Positions 45,181 through 54,412 of a stretch of DNA of 64,000 nt are shown here, piece by piece. The number at the start of each line of letters is the position of its first letter. The stretch's first letter is position 1. The position numbers were made by a program, and so were the translations under genes. The stretch comes from Psychroserpens algicola (GTDB lineage: Bacteria > Bacteroidota > Bacteroidia > Flavobacteriales > Flavobacteriaceae), in contig NZ_JACNMJ010000001.1 of the NCBI RefSeq assembly GCF_014526325.1, positions 558,001 to 622,000 of the forward strand, written 5' to 3'. The notes beneath the pieces were generated by a model. The model had not been told where the DNA came from. It was given only the letters and a program-made list of their open reading frames with translations, and ran no database searches.

Positions 45181-46335
45181 ATGCTCCCTAAAAAACTCCA
45201 ATACAAATTAAATAAACGTCTGCAAGACAATGCCCTTAGACGATTAAGCGAATCGAATACGCTTGTAGATTTCTCATCTAATGATTACTTGGGATTTTCC
45301 AGGTCTCAAACCATATTTGATCAGGCTCATATCCTTTTAAAACAAGAAGATATGATGCAAAATGGAGCAACAGGATCCCGATTATTATCTGGGAATCACA
45401 AATTATATACCAGTACAGAACAACAGATAAGTACGTTTCACCATTCGGAAACTGCCTTAATTTTTAATTCTGGTTATGCTGCTAATTTAGGCCTGTTTTC
45501 AGCTGTTCCACAACGAAATGACATTATTCTATACGACGAATATTGCCATGCTTCTATACGTGATGGGATTTCAATGAGTCATGCAAAAGCCTACAAATTT
45601 GAGCACAACAACTTAGACGTTTTAGAACAGCTCATTGAGCGTCATACCGAAACTGATTCGGCATCTCTGCAGGAGATATATATTGTTACCGAATCGGTTT
45701 TCTCAATGGATGGAGACTCTCCTGATTTAAAACGCTTATCAAAAATTAACCAACAGTATAATGCCAATCTTATCATTGATGAAGCTCATGCGCTTGGAGT
45801 TTTTGGCACAAAAGGAGAAGGGCTCGTCAACGAATTACACATAGAGGATTCTGTTTTTGCAAGAGTCATTACCTTCGGAAAAGCGCTTGGTTGTCATGGC
45901 GCAGCTATTTTATGTAGTCAGGAGCTAAAAGATTACCTTATCAACTTTTCAAGACCATTTATTTACACAACGGCATTTCCTCCTCATAGCATAGCTACAA
46001 TATCAGTATCTTATGATGCACTTGATACTGAAAGTGGTCTTTCTGCTATTACAATCCTTCAACACAACATTCACTTTTTTAAACTAGAACTCAAACGCCT
46101 TAATTTGCAGCAATTATTTACACAAAGTGATTCGGCCATTCAATGTTGTATGATTTCTGGAAATAAAACTGTAAAAACTATAGCAGATATGCTTCAGCAA
46201 CATGGGTTTGATATTAAAGCTATTCTTGCTCCTACTGTTCCAAAGGGAAAAGAACGTCTTCGGTTTTGTTTGCACAGTTATAATTCTTCAGAAGAAATCA
46301 CCAAAGTCTTAGAGTTACTTGCTACTTTTGTTTAA
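45181..46335 (+). CDS. bioF: 8-amino-7-oxononanoate synthase (KAPA synthase)
   Basis: 384 residues. PLP-dependent alpha-oxoamine synthase that condenses pimeloyl-ACP (or -CoA) with L-alanine. Fold markers: DFSSNDYLGFSRS near the N-terminus, GATGSRLLSGNHKLY, NSGYAANLGLFSAVP, LIIDEAHALGVFGTKGEG and the PLP-lysine segment VITFGKALGCHGAAIL. Followed 15 bp later by the DUF2007 gene, then bioD and bioA, so the biotin role is well supported among the related oxoamine synthases. Confidence 0.93.
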   Translation: MLPKKLQYKLNKRLQDNALRRLSESNTLVDFSSNDYLGFSRSQTIFDQAHILLKQEDMMQNGATGSRLLSGNHKLYTSTEQQISTFHHSETALIFNSGYAANLGLFSAVPQRNDIILYDEYCHASIRDGISMSHAKAYKFEHNNLDVLEQLIERHTETDSASLQEIYIVTESVFSMDGDSPDLKRLSKINQQYNANLIIDEAHALGVFGTKGEGLVNELHIEDSVFARVITFGKALGCHGAAILCSQELKDYLINFSRPFIYTTAFPPHSIATISVSYDALDTESGLSAITILQHNIHFFKLELKRLNLQQLFTQSDSAIQCCMISGNKTVKTIADMLQQHGFDIKAILAPTVPKGKERLRFCLHSYNSSEEITKVLELLATFV

Positions 46336-46350
46336 ATATAATATTTCTTT

Positions 46351-46728
46351 ATGATAGATAATTATACTGTACTGGCAACATTTCCGTATTCTACTGAAGC
46401 ACAGATCACGAAATCTAAACTCGAAAACGAAGGTGTTTCGGTACTACTATTAGATGAAAAAACGGTAGATTCTGATCCCTTGATAAGCCAGGCAATTGGA
46501 GGTGTAAAACTTTTGGTAGCTAATGCCGATTTTGAAAAAGCTTTGCAAATTTACAATGATATAAGACCTTACGAAGTTGATTCAGAAGGAAACGCCATAG
46601 CATGTCCGTCCTGCCAATCTAATCATATTTTAATAGCTCCTTTAGAACGCAAAAACCTTTTTTATATGTTATTTCCATTTTTTGAAAAGACAAAATACAT
46701 TTGTAACGATTGTAAAACTATCTTTTAA
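46351..46728 (+). CDS. DUF2007 domain protein with zinc-ribbon
   Basis: 125 residues. N-terminal DUF2007 (putative signal-transducing domain): TVLATFPYSTEAQITKSKLENEGVSVLLLDEKTVDSDPLIS...GGVKLLVANADFEKALQI. C-terminal zinc-ribbon with CPSCQ (about 90-94) and CNDCK (about 118-122). It has no known enzymatic role. It lies inside the biotin operon between bioF and bioD (bioD starts on the very next base), which may mean coupling or simple hitch-hiking. Confidence 0.85.
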   Translation: MIDNYTVLATFPYSTEAQITKSKLENEGVSVLLLDEKTVDSDPLISQAIGGVKLLVANADFEKALQIYNDIRPYEVDSEGNAIACPSCQSNHILIAPLERKNLFYMLFPFFEKTKYICNDCKTIF

Positions 46729-47346
46729 ATGAGTACATATTTCATCACAGGTATTGGCACAGATGTAGGAAAAACAGTTGCAGCAGCTATCATTACTGAA
46801 GCCTTAGAGGCCGATTACTGGAAACCTATTCAAGCTGGAGATTTAGATAATTGTGACACTAAAAAGGTGCAACGTTTGATATCTAACACAAACTCTAAAT
46901 TTCATGCTAATAGTCATGCTTTACAAACACCAATGAGTCCGCATGCAGCAGCAGACATCGATGGTATTACTATAAATTTAAAAACGATACAAGCTCCAAA
47001 AACTAACAATCATTTGGTAATAGAAGGTGCTGGAGGCTTATTGGTCCCGATAAATAGCACACAAACAATTTTAGACCTCATCCAACCCGATTATAAGGTT
47101 ATTGTTGTGTCAAGACATTATTTAGGAAGCATAAACCATACATTGTTAACCCTAAATACATTAAAAGACAAAGGCATTGAGGCTTCTGTTATATTTAGCG
47201 GAAATGAGCATAAAACCACAGAAGACATTATCATGACTATGAGTAATGCCCACGTTATTGGTCGCATAGATGAAGAACCGTATTTTGATAAAAATGTAGT
47301 AAAAGCATATGCTGAATTATTTAAAAAAGACATAAACACAAACTAA
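46729..47346 (+). CDS. bioD: ATP-dependent dethiobiotin synthetase
   Basis: 205 residues. Closes the ureido ring of 7,8-diaminopelargonate with CO2 and ATP. Opening P-loop STYFITGIGTDVGKTVAAAI, DYWKPIQAGDLDN, MSPHAAADIDG and the NHLVIEGAGGLLVPIN block are diagnostic. The start codon directly abuts the stop of the DUF2007 gene, so translation is probably coupled. bioA follows after 81 bp. Confidence 0.95.
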   Translation: MSTYFITGIGTDVGKTVAAAIITEALEADYWKPIQAGDLDNCDTKKVQRLISNTNSKFHANSHALQTPMSPHAAADIDGITINLKTIQAPKTNNHLVIEGAGGLLVPINSTQTILDLIQPDYKVIVVSRHYLGSINHTLLTLNTLKDKGIEASVIFSGNEHKTTEDIIMTMSNAHVIGRIDEEPYFDKNVVKAYAELFKKDINTN

Positions 47347-47398
47347 TATCGTTGCATTCTGAAGCTTCAACAGTTATCAGAAGTCACCTAAATAATGA

Positions 47399-47423
47399 GA
47401 TGCTGAACCAAGTTCAGCATGAC
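47399..47423. repeat. REP-like palindrome upstream of bioA
   Basis: TGCTGAAC-CAA-GTTCAGCA (47401-47419), embedded in GATGCTGAACCAAGTTCAGCATGAC. This matches, from memory, the very common flavobacterial intergenic word ATGCTGAAC(N3)GTTCAGCAT. It contains a spurious ATG in frame with bioA. Confidence 0.6.
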
Positions 47424-47427
47424 GCTT

Positions 47428-48693
47428 ATGACACTAAAAGAAAGAGATAAAAAGCACCTTTGGCATCCACTCACTCAGCACAAAACGCATCCAGATCATA
47501 TCGCAATTATAAAAGCTAAAGGTTGCGAATTAACTGATGAAGAAGGCAATACTTATATCGATGCTATTGCCTCGTGGTACACGTGCATGTATGGCCACTG
47601 TAATTCGTATATCACAAATCGCGTTGCTGAGCAAATGCAAACTCTGGATCAGGTCGTTTTTAGCGGATTCACACATCAACCAGCTATCGAGCTTTCAGAA
47701 GCATTAATAAGCATACTTCCAAAAAATCAAAAGAAACTCTTTTTTAGTGATAATGGTTCGACTGCAGTTGAAATAGGCATCAAAATGGCTTTACAATATC
47801 ATTTTAATAAAGGAGAGACGCGCAATGTACTTGTCGCTTTTGAAGATGGTTTTCATGGCGATACTTTTGGAGCAATGAGTGTATCAGGGTTATCTGTATA
47901 TAACGGACCCTTTGAAGATTTCTTTCTCGATGTTAAACGTATTCCTACACCTAACGGAAATAATCATGAGCAAATTTTAGAACAACTCCGAAAGTTGATT
48001 ATGACTAATGATATTGCAGCTTTTGTTTATGAACCTTTAGTTCAAGGTGCAGCCGCTATGAAAATGCATGATGCTGAAGGCTTAAATACTATATTAAAAT
48101 TTTGTAAAGACTATGGTATTCTTACCGTTGCCGATGAAGTAATGACAGGTTTTGGTAAAACAGGACATTTTTTTGCTTCAGATGGTATAGAGGAAAAACC
48201 AGATATCATGTGTTTAAGTAAAGCACTAACCGCCGGATTATTACCTATGGCAATAACAAGCTGTTCACAAGACATTTATAACGCGTTTTATAGTGACGAC
48301 ATTAAAAAGGGATTATTTCACGGGCATACCTATTCTGCAAATCCCTTAGCCTGTAGAGCGGCTTTGGCTGGTATTGAGCTATTAACATCTGATGATATTC
48401 AAAATCGCATCAAGCGTATTATCAACTCACATCAACAATTTGGCGAACATATCAAACCACACCCAAAAGTGGCATCAATAAGACAAACCGGAATTATTTT
48501 CGCCTTAGATCTAGATGTTAAAATGGAGCGCTACGGAAATTTACGCGACCGATTATTCGATCATTTTATGACTCATGGTGTGTTTTTAAGACCTTTAGGA
48601 CATACCATTTACATTTTGGCACCATATGTCATTTCAGATACAGAGCTTAAAAAAGTATATAGTGTCATTGAGGAGGCCTTAGATATTTTATAA
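47428..48693 (+). CDS. bioA: Adenosylmethionine--8-amino-7-oxononanoate aminotransferase (DAPA synthase)
   Basis: 421 residues from the ATG at 47428. A second ATG nine bases earlier lies inside the REP-like palindrome and is less likely. Class III PLP aminotransferase that uses S-adenosylmethionine as amino donor. Motifs: HLWHPLTQHKTHPDH (typical BioA start), YIDAIASWYTCMYGHCN, FSDNGSTAVEIGIKMALQY, VADEVMTGFGKTG (PLP Asp) and CLSKALTAGLLPMAI (PLP Lys). Third step of biotin synthesis, between BioF and BioD in the pathway. Confidence 0.96.
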   Translation: MTLKERDKKHLWHPLTQHKTHPDHIAIIKAKGCELTDEEGNTYIDAIASWYTCMYGHCNSYITNRVAEQMQTLDQVVFSGFTHQPAIELSEALISILPKNQKKLFFSDNGSTAVEIGIKMALQYHFNKGETRNVLVAFEDGFHGDTFGAMSVSGLSVYNGPFEDFFLDVKRIPTPNGNNHEQILEQLRKLIMTNDIAAFVYEPLVQGAAAMKMHDAEGLNTILKFCKDYGILTVADEVMTGFGKTGHFFASDGIEEKPDIMCLSKALTAGLLPMAITSCSQDIYNAFYSDDIKKGLFHGHTYSANPLACRAALAGIELLTSDDIQNRIKRIINSHQQFGEHIKPHPKVASIRQTGIIFALDLDVKMERYGNLRDRLFDHFMTHGVFLRPLGHTIYILAPYVISDTELKKVYSVIEEALDIL

Positions 48694-48843
48694 AACAGTT
48701 TCTCTGCTATTAATTTCGTTGACTAGTATATTTTTTTTACTTTTACTTATCTCACTATATTAAAGTTAATACAGTTTTGTTGACAGCATTCCGTATTAAC
48801 GGCATGCACAAATAAATTTTTACAAACTCAAAACCAACCCATT

Positions 48844-49620
48844 ATGAGTAAGAAATTGTGCTACGCAGTGATGTCGCTGTTTATGTTTTCCGTATGTTAT
48901 TATTCCTGTGAACAAGACCATTACAAAGAACCTGAGCTTGTACCTAAAACGTATAGTTTTAATATTCCTAATAAGGCTAATTTCAATTTTTCTCAAATTT
49001 CAGAAAACAGGTCATCTGTCATCCCTTACACAAATACCCTACAGGTAAAAAACATAAGTGACGACGACTTTACATTAGATTTTATTGTGTTTTCATTTAA
49101 AGACGATGTATTAAACTACAACAATTTAGCCTTTATAAAACAGGCCAGCACTGAGATCACATCAGGTAGTACTACAGACTCTATAGCGTTAGAGCAAACC
49201 AATCAATTGTTTACGAATACAAATGTGATGACGTCGATTTTAAATTTCAGTAATCCAAATAGTGATCACGACTTTAACGGTTTATACACTGGAGAACTTA
49301 ATGTCTATACACCTACAGAAACCGATACTACATTTCAACGAAGTGTGACTTGCACTGGCTTTGTGGATTATCAAGGTGCCTTTAATTTTTTTATTGAAAA
49401 TGAAGATGAAAATGATGTTTCACGATTAGAGGGTAGCTTTAATTCGCAGCACTTAATCTCCGGAAACATATTAGATCGAAATGCGTCTAATCTATCTGCG
49501 ATAATTAATAGTCCGCAAGACACATTACAGTTCGATGACAATCATCTAACGGGTTATATCAACTATACGAATAACACAGAAGCACGTCTGTTACATTTCA
49601 ATTTAACCAAACAAAACTAA
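48844..49620 (+). CDS. Hypothetical lipoprotein, partner of the 961-residue protein
   Basis: 258 residues. MSKKLCYAVMSLFMFSVCYYSC gives a signal peptide with a lipobox-like Cys at about 22 (YYSC). The mature part is beta-rich and low in charged clusters (FNIPNKANFNFSQISENRSSVIPYTN...). No family recognised. It is 4 bp upstream of the next gene, so the pair is an operon. Both are located between bioA and the ketosynthase gene, inside what is otherwise a biotin cluster. Confidence 0.75.
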   Translation: MSKKLCYAVMSLFMFSVCYYSCEQDHYKEPELVPKTYSFNIPNKANFNFSQISENRSSVIPYTNTLQVKNISDDDFTLDFIVFSFKDDVLNYNNLAFIKQASTEITSGSTTDSIALEQTNQLFTNTNVMTSILNFSNPNSDHDFNGLYTGELNVYTPTETDTTFQRSVTCTGFVDYQGAFNFFIENEDENDVSRLEGSFNSQHLISGNILDRNASNLSAIINSPQDTLQFDDNHLTGYINYTNNTEARLLHFNLTKQN

Positions 49621-49624
49621 TATC

Positions 49625-52510
49625 ATGAAACTAAAACTTACTATCCTACTATTATTTGTTGTGTTTGGTTTGCATGCACAAAAAGAACTTCAACCTTATA
49701 CATTTTCTTTATCTGAAAAGGAGAAAACTGAAACCATAATGATATACGCTTCGGCAGAATCGATAAACAGCATTACTTTCACTCTAAAAAATGAAAAAAA
49801 TGAAACTTTAAAAACAAAAAAAGATAATAGCGAAGAAGTCGATATTACCTTTAAAGTCTTTCCATTTACCGAAAACTCTTTTAGGACTCATTTGGTAGAA
49901 GCAATCAATAGTATAGAAGAAAAAGACGAAGCTAATAAAGAGTATAATATTTTTAAAACAACGCTTGCACCTCTTAAGCAAACCGAAGAAGACGACAAAG
50001 CATCAGCTGATGATGACTCTAAAGAACAACTTGCTTCACTACTAAGTAATCGGAAAAAAACTGTTCAAAGGGTTAGAAATATTTTTCAGTTTTTTGATGC
50101 TCTTGCGATAACGGCATTTCAATATGATACCGAACCTGTTGCGGGAATTTTAAAATATGAGCAATCTGTAATTATCAGAAAAAATAATATTAATGGCATA
50201 GACACAAAAGATTACTTTAAAAAGGTAACAAAACATGTCACCAATTTGATCATCAAGGCAAAAGACAGTAAAGAAAACTTTTTACAGAACTTGAATCAAG
50301 AAGGCACTAATAAAAACTATCTTGACGGAGATCCTTTTTTAACCTTTCTGACAAAAAAAATTGAAGTAAAAGCTGATGATAATGATTATATATACAAAAG
50401 ATATTACAGTAAAAATCTAGAAAATGAGATCAACTGTTTAAAAAATCAATTTCCTGAAAGTGAAAAACTTACCGAAATCATTCAACTCAGAGCCAAGCTG
50501 AATTTAAGCACATTAGATAAATGTCATCAAGCGCCAAATCCCAACACATCAAGTGAAACAACGAGCTCAGAAAGCACAACGAGTGGCACAAACAAATCAA
50601 ATACAACAACTACAGAAACCATTGAGGACACTTATCTATCAAAATTATTCGACTATTACCAAAGCTTAAAACGAATCAATACAAGTTCAAAAACTAAATC
50701 TATATTCGAAATTCATGTTAGTAATAAACTTAAAGAATGGTATGCTACGTACAAATTTGGTGAATTTATGAAAGGCGAATTAGCTAATAATTACTTTAAA
50801 GAGAAATACCGTAAAAACCTCTGTGAAAAGATTGAATCGGCATATTCAAAATTAATTGATGATTCCAACAAGAAGATTGCTAATCTAAAAAAAGAGACAT
50901 CAAAATATGAAAAAACTAAAGACTCATTAACGCAGCAACTGTTATTAAATGACGTCGATATTAAAAATGCTCTTGTAAGTAAAAATCAAAATTTAATTGA
51001 CAGCTACTTAACACCTAAGCAAACGAAATTACAAGAGTTACTCGTTGAAAACAAAACTAATATAACTAATGGAGAAGCTACTGTTAAAGAGATGGGCTCC
51101 AGAATTAAAGCATATGAAATTTCGAGAATAAAATTTGCTGATAAAGCTAAAGGCTTTCAAAACGACATTAACTTTTTAATTGCCCAACGAAGTAATCAAA
51201 TTGTAGATATCCCATTTTGGAAATTTGATGTCGAAAATATAGAAATTGATTTTAATGACGGTTTTATCGAACACATAACAGTTACAGGTAAAGCCGTTCA
51301 TCCGGAAATTGATAAAATTGCCATTCTCAATTCTATTAAAGGTAAGTATGAGGTTTTTTATACAGACGTTAATCTAGATGACGCATTTAAAGGATTTTAT
51401 CAAGAACCTTATATCAAGGATATTTTTAAAGAAACAATGAAAAAAGAGTATAAATTCGATAATGAATTTCCTATTGGCTTTAGCTCTAAAACAGATTTTG
51501 CAGATTTAAAAGGTTACACATTATACGCTTTTGAAGGATTCGAAAAAGTATTTTCACTACCACTCAACAATGTAATTAGTTTATATATTCAACGTCATCA
51601 AAATGACCGTTTGGATTTTAGTCCTAAAGATCAAGTGTTAACCTTGCCCTTAGACGATCCAGATAAGAATCATCAAGTCGAGCTCAAAAAAGAGAAATCC
51701 TCTAAAATTTTAAATGCTAAAATCTTTACCGATTTTAATGGTTTAAAAGAAAGTGAACCTAACGGATTAGTTCAAATTGAAATCGAAAAGCAAATTCCAT
51801 TATGGACCAAACGCATGCCATTAGGTCTGGGAAGGAGCTCAAATTATGGCTTTGCCAATTATGCTGTGTTCAATTTAACCTGGGCAAAACTCAACGAAGA
51901 AGATCGTGAGCTACAAGTTAAAAAAGCAGAAAGTTTTGTAAATAATGAATCACAGATTGATAATTACATCACCTATCTGGATTTAATACGTTATGAAAAT
52001 GTATCTGTAGGTGTCGACTTAAATATTGTTTCTTTTGATTTTCCGCTTATAAAAACCCGTTTAGAACTTAATGGAGGCGTGCATTATGGAAGAGTTAAAG
52101 TTGTAGACGACATCCCTGTTGCAGATGAGCAAAACCCCGAAACTACGACACGCTTATTCGAAAAAGACGTCAATATGATTCGTCTTTATCCGGATGTGAT
52201 TTTAAGAATTCGCCCAGAAGAGCGATTTGGTGGCTACCTTCGATTTAGACCATTTAGAACTATCGTTCCAGATAACGAGGAGTTTTTCTCGGTGTATTCA
52301 GCAGAAGATTTCCTAGAAAACCCAGACAGGTCTGAAGCGCTAAAAGACCAACGTTGGTTACAACGATACGAGTTTGGAGCGTTTTACACCCCTTCGGCAG
52401 ATAGCGATAATAAGTTTTTCTTCCGTTATAGATATACCAATACTTCCAAATGGGAAACGAATGGTTACAGTGAAATACAATTAGGATATCAAATCTATCT
52501 AAAGTTTTAA
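49625..52510 (+). CDS. Large envelope protein of unknown family (coiled coil plus C-terminal barrel-like region)
   Basis: 961 residues. Signal peptide MKLKLTILLLFVVFGLHAQ. N-terminal beta domain (PYTFSLSEKEKTETIMIYA). Charged, Lys/Glu-rich middle. A Ser/Thr-rich linker at about 306-330 (SSETTSSESTTSGTNKSN). A long coiled coil at about 415-525. C-terminal 230 residues with alternating aromatic beta strands (NYAVFNLTWAKL, RFGGYLRFRPFRTI, KFFFRYRYTNTSKW) ending LGYQIYLKF, typical of an outer-membrane barrel. I do not recognise it. It is co-transcribed with the upstream lipoprotein, which may form a complex with it. Confidence 0.8.
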   Translation: MKLKLTILLLFVVFGLHAQKELQPYTFSLSEKEKTETIMIYASAESINSITFTLKNEKNETLKTKKDNSEEVDITFKVFPFTENSFRTHLVEAINSIEEKDEANKEYNIFKTTLAPLKQTEEDDKASADDDSKEQLASLLSNRKKTVQRVRNIFQFFDALAITAFQYDTEPVAGILKYEQSVIIRKNNINGIDTKDYFKKVTKHVTNLIIKAKDSKENFLQNLNQEGTNKNYLDGDPFLTFLTKKIEVKADDNDYIYKRYYSKNLENEINCLKNQFPESEKLTEIIQLRAKLNLSTLDKCHQAPNPNTSSETTSSESTTSGTNKSNTTTTETIEDTYLSKLFDYYQSLKRINTSSKTKSIFEIHVSNKLKEWYATYKFGEFMKGELANNYFKEKYRKNLCEKIESAYSKLIDDSNKKIANLKKETSKYEKTKDSLTQQLLLNDVDIKNALVSKNQNLIDSYLTPKQTKLQELLVENKTNITNGEATVKEMGSRIKAYEISRIKFADKAKGFQNDINFLIAQRSNQIVDIPFWKFDVENIEIDFNDGFIEHITVTGKAVHPEIDKIAILNSIKGKYEVFYTDVNLDDAFKGFYQEPYIKDIFKETMKKEYKFDNEFPIGFSSKTDFADLKGYTLYAFEGFEKVFSLPLNNVISLYIQRHQNDRLDFSPKDQVLTLPLDDPDKNHQVELKKEKSSKILNAKIFTDFNGLKESEPNGLVQIEIEKQIPLWTKRMPLGLGRSSNYGFANYAVFNLTWAKLNEEDRELQVKKAESFVNNESQIDNYITYLDLIRYENVSVGVDLNIVSFDFPLIKTRLELNGGVHYGRVKVVDDIPVADEQNPETTTRLFEKDVNMIRLYPDVILRIRPEERFGGYLRFRPFRTIVPDNEEFFSVYSAEDFLENPDRSEALKDQRWLQRYEFGAFYTPSADSDNKFFFRYRYTNTSKWETNGYSEIQLGYQIYLKF

Positions 52511-52530
52511 ATTTGACTAGCGGTTATTTT

Positions 52531-52559
52531 TTTTGATGAGGGTTTAAATCTTACTTTTG
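52531..52559 (+). promoter_or_regulatory. Promoter of the ketosynthase gene
   Basis: TTTTG (ending 52535), a spacer of about 16 bases, then TACTTTTG (52552-52559), an exact TAnnTTTG match, 17 bp before the TTG start at 52577. It supports that start choice, since no ATG fits. Confidence 0.55.
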
Positions 52560-52576
52560 CCTAAAATTTAAACCTT

Positions 52577-53719
52577 TTGCAGCAACCCATTTCCATAACT
52601 GCTATTTCGTCAATTTCACCTTTAGGCACTCAGCCTGAAGACATCTGGACTTCCTACAAATCTGAGTCCCACTGTTTTACCCAAAAACACGATGCTTTAG
52701 TTGCTAAGATTGCTACAGACATTAAAAAGTCTATCAAGGTTTTAAGACACTCCAACCCAAAGTATAAAGCTCTAGATGACACAGTTTTATATGCTATTTA
52801 TGCCTCTCGACAAGCTGTAAAAAATGCCAATTGGAAGGCTACAGATAACTTCGGAATCAACATTGGTTCATCTCGTGGTGCAACTGCCTTATTTGAAAAT
52901 TATCATAAAGCTTTCCTCAGTAAAAACAAAGCTGAAACATTAACATCACCAACCACAACCTTAGGAAATATCTCCTCATGGGTTGCACATGATTTACAAA
53001 CCAAAGGCCCAGAAATCTCACACTCAATCACCTGCTCTACAGCATTACACGCCATGCTTAACGGAATTGCATGGATCAATTCTGGTATGTGCGACAAGTT
53101 CTTAGTTGGAGGTAGTGAAGCACCTCTTACACCTTTTACTATTGCTCAGATGCAAGCCTTAAAAATTTATTCGGAGGCTAAAAATAATACGTTTCCAAAT
53201 CAAGCATTAGACCCTAACAAAACTCAAAATACTATGATTTTAGGTGAAGGTGCTGCAATGGCATGCCTTGAATCTGGTGAAGTACCAAATGCTTTAGCTA
53301 AAATTATAGGCGTCGGTTATGCTACCGAAATTTTAGAACACAATGCATCGCTATCAACCGATGCAATTTGTTTTCAACGCTCCATGACTATGGCTTTAGG
53401 CAAGCTAAATCCAGACGATATCGATGTTATTGTCACACACACGCCTGGAACAATAAAAGGGGATCAAGCCGAAATAAATGCTATTCAAAAAGTTTTTTGT
53501 AACAAAATTCCTTCATTAACTACCAATAAATGGAAGATAGGTCACAGCCTTGGTGCTTCCGGACTTTTAAATATTGAAATGGCACTTATGATGTTGCAAC
53601 ATAAAGAATTCATTTCGGTACCTTACCTAAAAGTTGACACACCTAAACGCATAAAAACAATTCTTGTAAATGCTGTTGGATTTGGTGGAAATGCTGTGTC
53701 TATTTTGCTTTCAAAATAA
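52577..53719 (+). CDS. FabF-like beta-ketoacyl synthase in the biotin cluster
   Basis: 380 residues, starting at TTG. The next residues (QQPISITAISSISPLGTQPEDIW) match the normal start of a ketosynthase, and no upstream ATG exists. Thiolase-fold condensing enzyme with a Cys-His-His triad as in FabB/FabF: C153 (SITCSTALHAM), H288 (VIVTHTPGTIKGD) and H323 (WKIGHSLGASG). It elongates acyl-ACP with malonyl-ACP. Placement between bioA and bioB suggests a part in making the pimeloyl chain. That is inference; it is not a BioZ-type (Cys-His-Asn) enzyme. Confidence 0.88.
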   Translation: MQQPISITAISSISPLGTQPEDIWTSYKSESHCFTQKHDALVAKIATDIKKSIKVLRHSNPKYKALDDTVLYAIYASRQAVKNANWKATDNFGINIGSSRGATALFENYHKAFLSKNKAETLTSPTTTLGNISSWVAHDLQTKGPEISHSITCSTALHAMLNGIAWINSGMCDKFLVGGSEAPLTPFTIAQMQALKIYSEAKNNTFPNQALDPNKTQNTMILGEGAAMACLESGEVPNALAKIIGVGYATEILEHNASLSTDAICFQRSMTMALGKLNPDDIDVIVTHTPGTIKGDQAEINAIQKVFCNKIPSLTTNKWKIGHSLGASGLLNIEMALMMLQHKEFISVPYLKVDTPKRIKTILVNAVGFGGNAVSILLSK

Positions 53720-53779
53720 AATTGTAAGAACCTTTTAAAGGTCTTATATTTCAATATTAATTTTTAATACGAACCGATT

Positions 53780-54412
53780 ATGGAATGGTTTTCTGCTTTA
53801 GATGGATTCTCTCAATTCTTTTGGATTATTGCGCTAATAGGCTCACTACTCTTTGTCTTTGTAATCATCACAACTTTTGCAGGAATTGATGGTGGCAGCG
53901 AAATTGGTGACGTAGATGCCGATATTGATGCCGACACCGGAATAGGCTTTCAGTTTATTACCTTTAAAAACCTTGTAGGCTTCTTTACTATTTTTGGATG
54001 GACAGGCATTGCTTGTCTTAATGCCGGATTATCAAAACCGCTTAGCGTTATAATTGCCGCTGCTTGCGGACTCCTAATGATGGCCATAATGGCTGCCATG
54101 TTTTTTTCGATGCAGAAATTAGCCGATAGCGGAACTCTAGACTATAAAAATGCTGTCGATGCGATTGGCGAAGTCTACCTCACTGTTGGCGCAAATCGTT
54201 CAAAAATGGGCAAAGTAAGTGTTCGTGTTCAAGGCACTTTAAGAGAACTTGAAGCCCTTTCCGATTCGTTAACCGAACTCAAATCCGGAACCATTATTCA
54301 AGTTGTAGATGTTACCAGCAATGGTATATTAATCGTAGAACAAACTAAAAAACCTATAGAACCAATTAAAACAAAAACCTATGAAATTCCTTCTGACACA
54401 ACCAGACTTTGA
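53780..54412 (+). CDS. NfeD-like OB-fold membrane protein
   Basis: 210 residues. Membrane segments near the N-terminus (FFWIIALIGSLLFVFVIITTFAG) and at about 64-115, then a soluble C-terminal OB-fold (VDAIGEVYLTVGANRSKMGKVSVRVQGTLRELEALSD...LKSGTIIQVVDVTSNGILIVEQ). Such proteins pair with flotillins/SPFH proteins. The flotillin gene overlaps its 3' end by 32 bp. Expected role: membrane-domain organisation with flotillin. Confidence 0.85.
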   Translation: MEWFSALDGFSQFFWIIALIGSLLFVFVIITTFAGIDGGSEIGDVDADIDADTGIGFQFITFKNLVGFFTIFGWTGIACLNAGLSKPLSVIIAAACGLLMMAIMAAMFFSMQKLADSGTLDYKNAVDAIGEVYLTVGANRSKMGKVSVRVQGTLRELEALSDSLTELKSGTIIQVVDVTSNGILIVEQTKKPIEPIKTKTYEIPSDTTRL

